Source: Fragilaria crotonensis
Taxonomy: Eukaryota > Bacillariophyta > Fragilariophyceae > Fragilariales > Fragilariaceae
Length of the DNA: 64,000 nucleotides
Reading direction: 5' to 3'
NCBI GenBank assembly: GCA_022925895.1
Contig: JAKSYS010000011.1
Location: forward strand, 1-64,000
Shown: in pieces, positions 46,755 through 57,626 of the stretch
Layout of the letters: each line of letters opens with the position of its first letter
How positions within the stretch are numbered: position 1 is the stretch's first letter
Program-made: the position numbers and the translations under genes
The notes under the pieces: model-generated
What the model was told of the DNA's origin: nothing
Seen by the model: only the letters and a program-made list of their open reading frames with translations
Database searches by the model: none

Positions 46755-48956
46755 TCAGTAACAACAACCTGAAGCACACGCGATTTCTCCAATGTCGATA
46801 CCGATATTCCCGTAGAGAGAACGGGGTGAGCAGAGGGATGACGGAATTGTCCCTATCAACGAATTGTAGGAGAACCACAACGACGTCAACTGTGTCAAGA
46901 GTCCAATCTCACTCGGAATTGAGGAAGTCAACGAATTGTAGGAGAACCACAACGACGTCAACTGTGTCAAGAGTCCAATCTCACTGGGAATTGAGGAAGT
47001 CAACGAATTGTCGTAGAAAGACAACAACGTCAACTGTGTCAAGAGTCCAATCTCACTGGGAATTGAGGATGTCAACGAATTGCTGTAGAAAGACAACCAC
47101 GTCAACTGTGTCAAGAGTCCAATCTCACTGGGAATTGAGGAAGTCAACGAATTGCCGGAGAAAGACAACGACGTCAACTGTGTCAAGAGTCCAATCTCAC
47201 TGGGAATTGAGGAAGTCAACGAATTGCCGGAGAAAGACAACGCTGTCAACTGTGTCAAGAGTCCAATCTCACTGGGAATTGAGGAAGTCAACGAATTGCT
47301 GTCGAAATCCAACCACGTCAACTGTGGCAAGAGTCCAATCTCACTGGGAATTGAGGAAGTCAACGAATTGTAGGAGAAAGACAACAACGTCAACTGTGTC
47401 AAGAGTCCAATCTCACTGGGAATTGAGGAAGTCAACGAATTGCCGGAGAAAGACAACGACGTCAACTGTGTCAAGAGTCCAATCTCACTGGGAATTGAGG
47501 ATGTCAACGAATTGCTGTAGAAAGACAACGCTGTCAACTGTGTCAAGAGTCCAATCTCACTGGGAATTGAGGAAGTCAACGAATTGCTGTGGAAATCCAA
47601 CCACGTCAACTGTGGCAAGAGTCCAATCTCACTGGGAATTGAGGAAGTCAACGAATTGTAGGAGAAAGACAACAACGTCAACTGTGTCAAGAGTCCAATC
47701 TCACTGGGAATTGAGGAAGTCAACGAATTGCCGGAGAAAGACAACAACGTCAACTGTGTCAAGAGTCCAATCTCACTGGGAATTGAGGATGTCAACGAAT
47801 TGCTGTAGAAAGACAACCACGTCAACTGTGTCAAGAGTCCAATCTCACTGGGAATGGTGGAACCAGTCGTTTTGTCGTTTGCATTATTATCAGAGTCAAA
47901 TACAAATGTCGATCGACACTTTGTCACATTTCGAATGGAAAGAAAGTTGCAGGCAATTCCAAACGGCGTCAAGGAGGAGATTGGATTCGAGGTGGTGGTG
48001 GGCCTTCTTGTAGTTGGTGACTGCGTGGGTAGCGCCGTGCTTATCGGTTTCTGGGTAGGCGATATGGGCGCAATTGGAACGAACGTGGGGGGCGGCCTTG
48101 TTGGATCGGGACTTGTGGGTGCCGTTGTTATTGGGGCCGTGGTTGGAGGCGCCGTTGTTGGTTCGGGGGTGGAAGGCACGTCTTCAGATGGAACCGGAGC
48201 TGTGGGCGCGCCTGTAATTGGGACGGTGGGAGGAGGCGTCAATGAAGAACTGCTATTAGCCGATGGTTGTCGAACGAAAAGCACCACCATCACTACCACC
48301 ACAACAACAAGACCGCACGCAAGCAAGACAAGACCCAAAGTAATCCATCGACGTTGGTACCATTTCGTTCTGACGTATTGGGCCTCCGCAACCAACACCG
48401 TTCCATCCTCATTGCCATCTGGTACCCGTTGTGCTTCTACAGCATACACACCAAATCCAGAAGCTGCAGAGTTTGGCACTCCATCTTCCTGTTTGGATTC
48501 TTCAGTCGCAAACTGTCTGGCATTAGCATTCGAACCAATGGGATACCTGACTGCCCGACCTGTTGCAGTGTTGCGAGCTGATCGTACTGGAAATGCTCCA
48601 GGACCAACGTCGGAATTGCTTGCATAAACAACTGGAGGGCTTCCCATCGAGTCAACCATTCCAAACCCGGCGGCGGATAATTGCATTCTTGGGTCAGTCG
48701 GCAGTGCGTGTTCCAATTTCTTTGTATCACCGACACCACCAGCACCATAAGCAACGTCACGATCATCTACCTTTGCTGCGGATGGCGATGATAACGAAGC
48801 GTATGGAGAGGAACCAGAACGTGCCGACGACGGCATGGCCGTGCTTGGCAAATCCGATGAGAATTCTTCAGCAAAGTCACTCTCCTGGATTCCTCCAGCA
48901 CCTGAAGAATCCTTCGCAACGTTATCGGCACTGCCACGATTCTCCATCGGAAACAA
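46755..48956 (-). CDS. LRR single-pass membrane protein, copy 2
   Basis: A 733-residue protein with the same layout as copy 1: polar N-terminal region, one membrane segment (ITLGLVLLACGLVVVVVVMVV), Thr/Pro-rich stalk, cysteine cap, 14 leucine-rich repeats of 24 residues and a C-terminal GEIACASGCC cap. Compared with copy 1 it has one more repeat, an 11-residue insertion near residue 66 (RDVAYGAGGVG), and a shorter stalk. The order of repeat variants (WLDFDSN, ALSFYSN, SLSFSGN and so on) also differs, as expected from unequal exchange within the array. It is probably a surface or endomembrane protein; ligand unknown. Confidence 0.88.
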   Translation of the reverse strand: MFPMENRGSADNVAKDSSGAGGIQESDFAEEFSSDLPSTAMPSSARSGSSPYASLSSPSAAKVDDRDVAYGAGGVGDTKKLEHALPTDPRMQLSAAGFGMVDSMGSPPVVYASNSDVGPGAFPVRSARNTATGRAVRYPIGSNANARQFATEESKQEDGVPNSAASGFGVYAVEAQRVPDGNEDGTVLVAEAQYVRTKWYQRRWITLGLVLLACGLVVVVVVMVVLFVRQPSANSSSSLTPPPTVPITGAPTAPVPSEDVPSTPEPTTAPPTTAPITTAPTSPDPTRPPPTFVPIAPISPTQKPISTALPTQSPTTRRPTTTSNPISSLTPFGIACNFLSIRNVTKCRSTFVFDSDNNANDKTTGSTIPSEIGLLTQLTWLSFYSNSLTSSIPSEIGLLTQLTLLSFSGNSLTSSIPSEIGLLTQLTLLSFSYNSLTSSIPSEIGLLPQLTWLDFHSNSLTSSIPSEIGLLTQLTALSFYSNSLTSSIPSEIGLLTQLTSLSFSGNSLTSSIPSEIGLLTQLTLLSFSYNSLTSSIPSEIGLLPQLTWLDFDSNSLTSSIPSEIGLLTQLTALSFSGNSLTSSIPSEIGLLTQLTSLSFSGNSLTSSIPSEIGLLTQLTWLSFYSNSLTSSIPSEIGLLTQLTLLSFYDNSLTSSIPSEIGLLTQLTSLWFSYNSLTSSIPSEIGLLTQLTSLWFSYNSLIGTIPSSLCSPRSLYGNIGIDIGEIACASGCCY
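46840..47866 (-). repeat. 72-bp LRR-coding tandem repeat array, copy 2
   Basis: Fourteen units of 72 bp, near-identical to each other and to the units of copy 1. A 508-codon open frame on the plus strand through this array is a by-product of the repeat. Confidence 0.93.
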
Positions 48957-50640
48957 GTGTTAAGTATTACTGGAATAGAAAGAGAGTGCATGTGAGTCGA
49001 AGCGTTGATGCGATTGGTCTCCAAGACCGACGAATCAGTTCAACTCCGACTACTGTACCGGTAGCACTCCTACAGGATGATATGCAACACAACACACTGA
49101 ACCACTCGTATTCTCGAGTCGTCCGTGCACGCGAGACGAAACGTCAATACAACAACGAGGAGGTCAAGAATAGCAACTGTGTGCGTTCTCAAACGTGTGC
49201 TGTAGTACATGTATACTCACAACCTCGTAGTTCTCAATGTGTATTAAATCGTAATGCAAAATGCACAATTAATAGGAATTCACTACTAACAGAGAGAGCT
49301 CTGTGCTTTGTGCGAGTGCGAGAAAGAATGGCAAGGCGGCATGCAGATTCATTTCACAAAAATGATCCGGAACATAATTGAATCGTACTGGTACATGAGT
49401 ACAGGAGCGCTTCGTATGTGATACCCTTCAAATCATCGTATGATACTTCGTACTGTGAACAATGGCATCTACTTGGTAGCAGATCATGCATGTCCACAGT
49501 CCACACACACACTGTCCACGTCTGATCGCCTCACAAACCCAACATCCAATGGGCATTTTCGTTCGGCAGGCCGACGCGTATGATATATCCGTTTTTCTGT
49601 TCCTGTCTTACGAGCTCCATTCCTCATTCATGTTGTTTTCGATTGCGCTTTTCTTCATCAACAAAACATGGATTGAGGATGGCTTATACAGGTGACCTGC
49701 ATTACGGTCAAGTTTGTTTGTGTGGAGAATATGTCTAGTGAGAAATGCATCCTCCATACCTTGACATTATTGACATTTCATTGTGAGATTGCCACTTTAA
49801 CACGACGTGACAAACCCGTTGAAAGAGGTGTTCCACCGAGACTCGACAAACTGCAGCAGAGCTTTAGGAAAAAGGTTTCCAAATCCGTAGGCGAGGACGA
49901 AGCCACTCGTTGTCAAGTGTCGAAGGGAGAAATCCTCCCGTCCTGTGACATTTGCTACCTTACGGTACAGACATTACGTGCGGCAAAGGGCATGCACTTT
50001 GCGCGAGTTGCATCGGGAATACCCTCAATCACAGAGGCGGATTTCAACTATCGTGCCTGATGAACGGATGCTCGAGCCAACCTTTCCAAGACAAGGATCT
50101 TTTCGGACGCATACCTGTTGACAATTGAGATCGAGGTGGCGAAAGTTTTGATTTCGAACATTGCACCGTGGCTGAAAATTGTGCCTCCAGGCACTGAAAA
50201 GGATTGCGAACGCTCAAGGCCTCCCATTCCCTATTCCTGATATTCCATTTCTTGATCAATGCAAAATGATGGGTACATTCCTCGAGTCTGTGACTGACAA
50301 CGGAACAATTGTGTTGTTGTCAAGTTGTGAGACTCAACCTTGAGAATGGCACCATGAATATCGATACCTATGGTCAAATACAGGAACTAGCAGGAGACGC
50401 ATTCAAGGTGATTGCAGGGATGGCGAAGAAAATAGAAGCGATGTCAGTGGAAGCCACCTCAGAGCTGGTATCTGTTTGCGATCGGAACGGGACGATTATG
50501 TGGGTCAAGGATGAATATCAGGATACCTTTCGAGTTTAGGATAGTTACTATAGTACGTTCGTGCAGTACGTTGCATGTGTGTATAAAGTCTTTTCGTTGC
50601 AGAATGGACCCTAGAGGGGGACTGAAATACTCAACTCTTT
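48957..50640. other. LRR upstream and copy-2-specific spacer
   Basis: The first 470 bp match the upstream region of LRR copy 1. The following DNA is absent from copy 1. Plus-strand frames at 49692-50060 (with SKGEILPSCDICYLTVQTLRA) and 50309-50539 (with AGDAFKVIAGMAKKIEAMS) may be remnants of a gene I do not recognise. Confidence 0.4.
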
Positions 50641-50815
50641 AATCACACGATGTTGCTTCTTGAGATCAGGTTCCATCGCTTGCATGACTGTATCGCACGT
50701 CGTTGTAAACCCTGGCACCATAATGCTTGATCCCGAGCTCCCATCAGGACAACGAACGTCCTTTCGAATATGAGACACATCAATATCTTGTTGACAGCAT
50801 AGCTCTGAAGTACAA

Positions 50816-51260
50816 CTATATTTTCAACTCGAACACAGGAGCGGACCGCTTCAGACAAACACTTTCATCGTTAAGCACGGAAACTAGGCCCATGCGACCT
50901 TGGACGTGCAGGTTTGAGACATAAGCATTATCTCCATGCAGAATGCTGTAATGCGCAGGGCCTTCGAACTCGTGTAATCCGCCTGCCTGTGGACTTCGGA
51001 TTGTCATGTAGTAATGTTGTGATCCGAAATCCAACCCGATCAACTTTGTCAAGCGTCCGATCTCACTGGGAATTGTCGAAGTCAACTGATTGCTGTCAGC
51101 AGAATGCGAAACAGCATCAAGAGTCCAAGCTCACTGGGAATTGTGGAACCAGTTATGTACAGATTTTCATCCAATGTGGTACTCCCGAATAAAGTGATTG
51201 ACAGGATGTGAGGGAAGTTTGTTTCATGTTTCATTCCGTTCCGTCTCAAGGGGGTGGTGA
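50816..51260 (-). pseudogene. LRR gene fragment
   Basis: Two minus-strand pieces in different frames read GSTIPSELGLLM and STIPSEIGRLTKLIGLDFGSQ, clearly related to the repeat units and cap of the neighbouring LRR genes but more diverged. No membrane segment or stalk accompanies them. It is an old, broken relative. Confidence 0.75.
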
Positions 51261-51644
51261 AGTTACACGAGGGCACCTCCGACGGTATGATAGCTCTATC
51301 TTCTACTCCGAGTACTTAGTAGTACTTGTAGTATGCAGTAGATGCATACGGTGACGAAACCTCGGCTTCGTTCCAGCATACACGTATCACGTGGGGCGCC
51401 ACCTCACTTTTTCTTTTTTTTCAATGCTTTGTATCCGCGCATGTATTTCTACGCGTTTTTTTCTCTCTTGAACCACTCGACAACTCATCCTTTACTTTCT
51501 CCACTTGTCTCCTGTTTCCTGTTACCTGTCGCCGTTCATCAAGTATCATACATCGCCATTCATCATACCTGATAGCCGATAGCTGATATCCTCGTTGGTT
51601 TTACCAGGTATCATTGCATATATTAGTAGAAATTGATCCAGAAG
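51261..51644. promoter_or_regulatory. Upstream region of desaturase copy 2
   Basis: From about 51330 it matches the region upstream of copy 1. Just before that, it gives the near-empty version of the site where copy 1 carries the piggyBac nest (GACGGTATGATAGCTC, followed by TACT/AGTA words). Confidence 0.45.
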
Positions 51645-53148
51645 ATGGCTCCCGACGCTGAACAGGTGCGACAGAACAGAAATGCCGCTGGTAGAACATT
51701 GGCAGAGGAGGAGGATATACCGGTAGTTGAACTGGAACAAACACAGACAGAGATGTCAGTTTTCAAAGACGCTAATGACTTGACTGGCAATTTGATTGCG
51801 ATTGATGGTATTGTCTTTACCCTCGATCATTTCAATCATCCAGGTGGAGAACAAATCAAACTATTCGGAGGGAACGATGTTACAGTTCAGTACAAGATGA
51901 TCCATCCTCATCATACATCCAAACATCTCAACAAGTTGAAGATTGTTGGAAAATTGGCGAAATCGGATAATGAATATCAGTTTGATACTCCCTTTGAACG
52001 AGAACTCAAACAAGAAGTCTTTAAAATTGTGAAACGAGGACAAGAATTTGGAACCATGGGCTACATGGCACGCGCCACCTTCTACATTGCACTCTACCTC
52101 ACATGTCTCTATTACTGGATCACACAAGAGTCAACCTTGACATTGGCGGCCATCTTTGGGATTGCACATGCTCTAATTGGCTTGAATGTGCAACATGATG
52201 CCAACCATGGTGCAGCATCACGAAAGCCATTCATCAATGATCTTTTGGGCTTTGGTGTTGACCTTATTGGTGGTTCCAAGTGGTTATGGATGGAGCAGCA
52301 TTGGACCCATCATGCGTAAGTATTTCACTGGACCTGGAGTACTGCCTGCTGCCTGGTACTGTACGAAGTACAAAATGCTCGACCACTACGACTTGTTCTA
52401 ACATGTCTCTAGCTTTACAAACCACAAGGACAAGGATCCTGATGCCATTAGCGCCGAGCCCATGATCATCCTCAATGATTACCCAGTTGGACATCCGAAG
52501 CGACGTTGGTATCATAATTTCCAACTACTTTGGACGTTGCCACTCCTTGGTTTGTATTGGGTTTCGATTGTTTTCAGTACCGATGTTGTGCACCTCAAGC
52601 ACCCAGGCGCACTATCCGTTGGAGTGAATCTCGACAATGACTTTATTCGCAATCGGCGCGTATATGCCATGCTGAGCCGTCTGATTTATGTCCTAGCAGT
52701 CTTTGTCCCACCCTTCTACCACCGCGGCATGACGTGGACGCCACTCGTGCACCTCATGGCAATGGGATTTATCGGTAGTCTCCTTCTATCGACACTCTTT
52801 ATCATCTCACACAACTTTGATGCGGTCGAACGAGACCCGACGGCCGAGGCACGACGAAACGGCACCAAAGTATGCTGGTATAAGAGTCAAGTGGAAACAT
52901 CCAGCACGTACGGAGGGTTCGTGTCCGGTTGCTTGACGGGAGGGCTCAACTTTCAAATTGAGCACCATCTGTTTCCCCGAATGTCGTCGGCCTGGTATCC
53001 CTACATTGCTCCCAAGGTTAGAGAGGTTTGTAAGAAACACGGCGTCAAGTATGCTTACTATCCATGGCTATGGCAGAACCTCTTCGCGACGGCGCAGCAT
53101 ATACATGCTGCAGGAACAGGATCGCTTAGTGGAAACAAAAAGGACTGA
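51645..53148 (+). CDS. Front-end (delta-5-type) fatty acid desaturase, copy 2
   Basis: This enzyme should insert a double bond between the carboxyl end and an existing double bond of a C20 polyunsaturated acyl chain, as in EPA or arachidonic acid synthesis, in the ER membrane with electrons from its own cytochrome b5 domain. Two exons (51645-52315, 52413-53148) with a 97-bp GT-AG intron give 468 residues. HPGG lies at 65-68 in the cytochrome b5 domain. The His boxes are HDANH (184-188), HWTHH (219-223) and QIEHH (405-409); the Gln in the third box marks front-end desaturases. Hydrophobic spans surround the boxes. From memory the sequence most resembles Phaeodactylum delta-5 desaturase (shared GGNDVTVQYKMIHP and PRMSSAWYPYIAPKVRE). 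Delta-5 specificity is inferred. Confidence 0.92.
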
Positions 53149-53201
53149 ATGAAAAATCTCCGAGACTATAGTCAGGTTAAAGCCAGATAAGATTTAAATT
53201 G

Positions 53202-55751
53202 CTAGCTTCTTGCCACTCGTAGAACAACTTCCACCAAGGCGACCGAAGAACCTTCTGACAGTGCCTGGATCCCGTCAGTATCGTTGCCCAGAACAGGTAA
53301 CGTCGCTTGGATTTTCAAATCACTACTCCTCCAAGCACGAGGCCGAGATTGTTTCGCAAACTCGGAAACGAAAACAAGAGGCCGTATGATAGAGCTTTCG
53401 ATCGGAGCTTCAATGGCATATCGTATTTCTCCGCGCATGAAACTCTCCCATGATGGTATCGCTTTCTTCTCCAAGAGACTCGACTTGTCGTCGACGCACT
53501 CGTCCCGTAGAACAGTCGCTATGATTGACCAGGGTCCAACGTTCACCTCTTCGCCATATTGTACACTTTCACCCACGACATGAAACTGCTGAGCCTTTTG
53601 AAATGGAAAACTGTCTGGGAAAAGTACAAACACCCGCCCATCGTTTCGAAGAAAGACCGCATAGTCACGACGACACTGCAGCCACCCTTCTTTCAGTGTC
53701 GCACACTGCACCCGTTCCAAAAAGGCTTCCACACTCTTGTCACTGAACATTCCAAGGCTCGATTTATGCAGTGCCTCGCGAAGAACAAACTTCCAAAAGA
53801 AAAGGCCTTGTTCTTTCCACGGTTGTGTGTAGAACGAAATCCCCAAAGGGGATCTTTCAACTTGGTGGAGAAATGGTCCCAGCACAGCAGACTGTAGTAG
53901 GTCCCTTGCTTGGTCGCTCTCAACGGCAAGGTTGCTCAAATTATTCATACTTCCCTCCCCATAAATTTCCTGCAGTAATGGCACGAGCTTATTCCGCAAT
54001 TTTCCTCGAGTTGACCAATGAGGAGTGGTATCCTTGAAATACGGCACTCCAAATCGATGAGCATAGTCAAAGATTTCTTTCTTTTCCAACGGAAGCAGTG
54101 GACGGTAGATACAAACTCTGTCATTTACAGACACTTGTGTCATTCCGGATAGATCCAAAGGTCCACTCCCTTTGTGGGCATTGGATAACACGTTCTCCCT
54201 CAAATCACCACGATGATGACCCAGCATCACACCAACTTCAATATGACTTGTAGTGCCGTTTCCAGTTTCATCTCTGCACAAGCGCACAGTTTCACGATAG
54301 CAATCGTACCTTGCTTCTCTCGCAATTCTCTCATAATCATCTCTCGCATCAACACCACGAGTAACTTCATCAATCCGACGTGAACAGAAATAAATGTCCT
54401 TTTGTTCACAGTATCGTTTAACGTAGTCGGCTTCGGCGGCAGATTCGGGACGATTGGCATAGTCGATATGAATGCCGAACACTTTAATGTTGTAATTGCA
54501 ATTGTGGGCAAGATGCGCAAGCACGGATGCAATCACCATGCTGTCCACACCACCAGATAAGGACACAATGACAGGATAAGGCTTCTCATCAATAGTATTT
54601 TCTCCTTGTGGAAGAATTCCTCGACTGTTTAGAAATGAAACCATCGTTTTGTGAACAACATGATGGCACGCGGGACCCATATCAGCATCGAATGGAAACG
54701 TTTCCAAAATATCATAATCAGACGAAGAAGATGAAGCCGTATTAGTAGCAGCAGCACCCGTAGTACCCTGCGTTTCATCTCCAATTCTGCGTGCCTCATC
54801 TTGAAGGACTGCCTTGCGACGATTGGTTGCCTTTCGGAACCGACTCAGCATCGAATGGCACTGATCTGCAATTGAGGACAGTTCTTCAATATTTTCTTGA
54901 ACGAATTGCACCTTGTCAAGTGTACCAGCATGACGAAATGGCATCAATGAAAAGATTACCATGGGCAAGGATATCATTCCGCATTGTATCTCATGTTTAT
55001 GAACTTTGAGAAAGTTCTCGGCAGCAGCGAACGCGAGTGCATCGAGATCCCTTTGTTGTGGTAGGGACGATGGTGTACCACAGACCTGTCTCGACGAAGA
55101 AGCGTAGTAACGATGAATGTGTCGAGAGAATTGATCAAGGACAATAATCGTTGCAAGTTTTCCTTGATATCCATAAATTTCCAGGTCCCATTGTTTGTAC
55201 CTTTCGTCCAGAATGAATCTTTCAAAGTTTTGTGTAATTTGTTCATCCACCATGAGTCTTTGATTTTCAGAGGAGGCAGCAATCATCCATAACTTCTTTT
55301 GCGCAAGATCAGGAGTGAATTGTCCAAACCAAAACATGAGGACTGATTGGATTGAACGATAATTGTCGTATACTCCCGGGTCAGGTTGAACTGGTACAGA
55401 TACTGGTAGTACGGATGGTCGTCGGTCTCGTCTGGAAATGGAATCGAACCAGGCAATCCAACGGTTCCGTATGAGGCTCCCAATGGCAGGTGATGACATT
55501 GTTATTGTTTTCATTGCTACAGCAACATCCTTGCATAGTTTCTCAATGCCTTGTCTGGTGCTACTACTGCTCCAGGTACACACGGAGCAGCAACAACCAG
55601 ACAAGTCTTCGGAATTCGAACTCTTCTTCGTCTTCTTCTTCGCGACACACACATGTCCAATCAAAACAAGAAGCGCCATGGATATCACAAAAAATTCCTT
55701 GTCCGATTCGTCCATGATTCTTCTCAGGAGGGAGAGTGTGAAAGAATGCAT
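53202..55751 (-). CDS. DUF924-TilS fusion protein (putative tRNA(Ile)-lysidine synthase), copy 2
   Basis: An 849-residue protein. TilS modifies the wobble C of tRNA(Ile)-CAU to lysidine with ATP, needed in bacteria and bacterial-type organelles. A hydrophobic stretch near residues 21-37 (FVISMALLVLIGHVCVA) may be a signal or anchor. DUF924 follows at about 136-290 (VLMFWFGQF, LDQFSRHIHR, SLMPFRHAG), then a low-complexity link. The PP-loop ATPase domain starts with SGGVDSM (399-405) and contains GHHRGDLREN (511-520) and RGKLRNKL (582-589); the C-terminal extension is unassigned. A frame opening with MSVMEAAHHSPF at 55803 is joined in copy 1 but is one base out of frame here, so the N-terminus is unsettled. 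Convergent with the desaturase, 53 bp apart. Organelle targeting is inferred, not shown. Confidence 0.88.
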   Translation of the reverse strand: MHSFTLSLLRRIMDESDKEFFVISMALLVLIGHVCVAKKKTKKSSNSEDLSGCCCSVCTWSSSSTRQGIEKLCKDVAVAMKTITMSSPAIGSLIRNRWIAWFDSISRRDRRPSVLPVSVPVQPDPGVYDNYRSIQSVLMFWFGQFTPDLAQKKLWMIAASSENQRLMVDEQITQNFERFILDERYKQWDLEIYGYQGKLATIIVLDQFSRHIHRYYASSSRQVCGTPSSLPQQRDLDALAFAAAENFLKVHKHEIQCGMISLPMVIFSLMPFRHAGTLDKVQFVQENIEELSSIADQCHSMLSRFRKATNRRKAVLQDEARRIGDETQGTTGAAATNTASSSSSDYDILETFPFDADMGPACHHVVHKTMVSFLNSRGILPQGENTIDEKPYPVIVSLSGGVDSMVIASVLAHLAHNCNYNIKVFGIHIDYANRPESAAEADYVKRYCEQKDIYFCSRRIDEVTRGVDARDDYERIAREARYDCYRETVRLCRDETGNGTTSHIEVGVMLGHHRGDLRENVLSNAHKGSGPLDLSGMTQVSVNDRVCIYRPLLPLEKKEIFDYAHRFGVPYFKDTTPHWSTRGKLRNKLVPLLQEIYGEGSMNNLSNLAVESDQARDLLQSAVLGPFLHQVERSPLGISFYTQPWKEQGLFFWKFVLREALHKSSLGMFSDKSVEAFLERVQCATLKEGWLQCRRDYAVFLRNDGRVFVLFPDSFPFQKAQQFHVVGESVQYGEEVNVGPWSIIATVLRDECVDDKSSLLEKKAIPSWESFMRGEIRYAIEAPIESSIIRPLVFVSEFAKQSRPRAWRSSDLKIQATLPVLGNDTDGIQALSEGSSVALVEVVLRVARS

Positions 55752-55803
55752 TGCGGCGACTGGGTGCGAACGGTGAGTGATGTGCAGCCTCCATCACCGA
55801 CAT

Positions 55804-55957
55804 GATGAGGATATCATTTCATCTACCTGTACTGTAGTATTACAGGAGGACAGAGTTGGGTGATCGTTATATGATAGGAGAGAGTGGTGGTGTCCATCAG
55901 AATTTCTTGTCTCTGGTTCGTCGGTATGTCATATAGTACGAGTACACAAGTATTGGT
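55804..55957. promoter_or_regulatory. Upstream region of TilS copy 2
   Basis: Aligned with 28111-28257. It ends at the uninterrupted GGTAGACCCACAT site that is the Copia 2 target in copy 1. Confidence 0.4.
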
Positions 55958-57535
55958 AGACCCACATACTGTTACTGGTTACTGGTGTGTTCCCTTTTCT
56001 ACATGTGCTACCAGTATGACACTGTCGCGTACGCCTTTTTTGTGTAGATCGTGTATCGTAAACGTTCCACGTTGCACCATTTTTTTTATTATGTATGATA
56101 TGTTGGCCAAAGCAGGACGTACAAGTACTAGTACTCGTTCACGATGTGGCTGCCGTGCGCAGTGCCCCTTGCGCCGTTTCACCAAAAGCTTTGACATGCA
56201 AAAATGATAATGACAATAATCCGGGCACATGATCATACTAAATGAACAGAAGCAGCTACAATGTGCGAAGACGGATGTAAATTGTGATCCACCGCCATCG
56301 AACCAAGCCGGGGTTCACAGTTCGTGGTAGACCTACAAGAGTATCCACGTCGACACAAGATCCAGGGAAGGGTTATTTCAACTCAACGGCTTTGCATTCG
56401 AATGCACAGTAGCACATGCACGATGAAGGAAGGCAGCGGGGGAGTTTATGAGGAAAGGTAGGCACACACGCCGCCATGTCATGACACCGACACATGGGCA
56501 ATGGGCACAAGCCATTGGGTTGACACATTGCTTCAATATTTCACTACGCAGATCCTACGCGGAGATGTCAGTGGTATCTCGTGGAATACGTAAATATGCA
56601 TATCATTGCAACCTCGCGATCATGACGGAACCTCGAGCATGGTAAGCGACGCGACTTTCACGTCTTATTCTCGAAAACACTGATGAACGCGCCTGCCGGT
56701 CCCGGTCGAAGATGTTTATTTCCTTGCTTTGAATGTATCAATTCGAACAAATGGCGGTCGAATCCATGGATTTGATTGACGACTACATCGTTGTAGCTGG
56801 AATGGTGCCCGGCAATAGTCAAGAGTTGTTACTGCTGAAGCACCATCGGTTGGAGAAGGCGTTTGGCTTCTATAGGAGAGGGAGCGACGTTTTTACCCTG
56901 ACTCGGAAGTACTCATAAACGGTCTTGCCGCTGCCTTTAGCGACGATGACCACGAGCTCGCTGCAGCCGTCGTGCCACTAATTCTCGACAGACTCCGTCT
57001 CCGGAGACGCCTATCCGCATTGTTGTCCAACCTATAGACATGATGCTGGCAATGAGTACTTGTGTAGCTGCCACATGCGCGACTTTGATTTCCAGACACT
57101 GTTGACCTTGTTGGATCGCCCAGATGTGGACATTCCACCGCGATTGGCAAGTCAATTTAGGAATCACGCACATGTCTCATCCATCAGTGTCTTGGAATGG
57201 GACCCATAACTAGGACGACTTTATCGGAGATTAGAACCAGAGGCCTTGGGCGCTTTAATATTAACTAAATAATACTCGAACTCTAGCTACTACTGGAGAC
57301 GAAAGCAAGCCAGGAAGTGCCATTCATATATTGATATAATCTACCGGTAGATAGCAAGACGACAAAGAACTTGGGATGTACGGAGTAGACGTGACGCAGC
57401 AGCGACGGAAACTCCATCAGTTTCCCCACTCGTTCGCATCCTACTTGACTTGCCTTCTATCTGGTACAGATTCAAGCCACTTGACTGGGTGTCGGTTGAA
57501 GAAGGGCCAATCTGGAACACAAATCTATAGAACAT
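55958..57535. pseudogene. Decayed shared stretch at end of copy 2
   Basis: Counterpart of 35443-36943. Plus-strand coding phrases are YQFEQMAVESMDLIDDY, ELLLLKHHRLEKAFGFY, then in another frame LINGLAAAFSDDDHELAAAV, then FDFQTLLTLLDRPDVDIPP. The middle phrase is missing from copy 1. Probably an old gene broken before the duplication. Family not recognised. Confidence 0.4.
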
Positions 57536-57626
57536 CTGCACAGGCGATGATGAGCACAAAAAATGAGCAGACCGTGACGAAATGAATACAAGAATTGACG
57601 AAAAACGAATACGTAAAATGACTCAC

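Larger units (their letters stand above)
46258..57535. repeat. Segmental duplication, copy 2
   Basis: Partner of 3282-36943 in direct orientation. It lacks the Copia insertions and the piggyBac nest and has intact reading frames for the LRR protein, desaturase and TilS fusion. It ends inside a signal peptidase subunit gene. Its LRR-to-desaturase spacer holds about 1.8 kb not found in copy 1, including an LRR remnant. Confidence 0.9.

Noticed and set aside
46487-48013. 508-codon plus-strand open frame over LRR copy 2 (and a 208-codon one over copy 1)
   Set aside because: It is the antisense of a 72-bp repeat array; a repeat divisible by three leaves the other strand open. The composition is an artefact (SRVQSHWELRKSTNC repeated).
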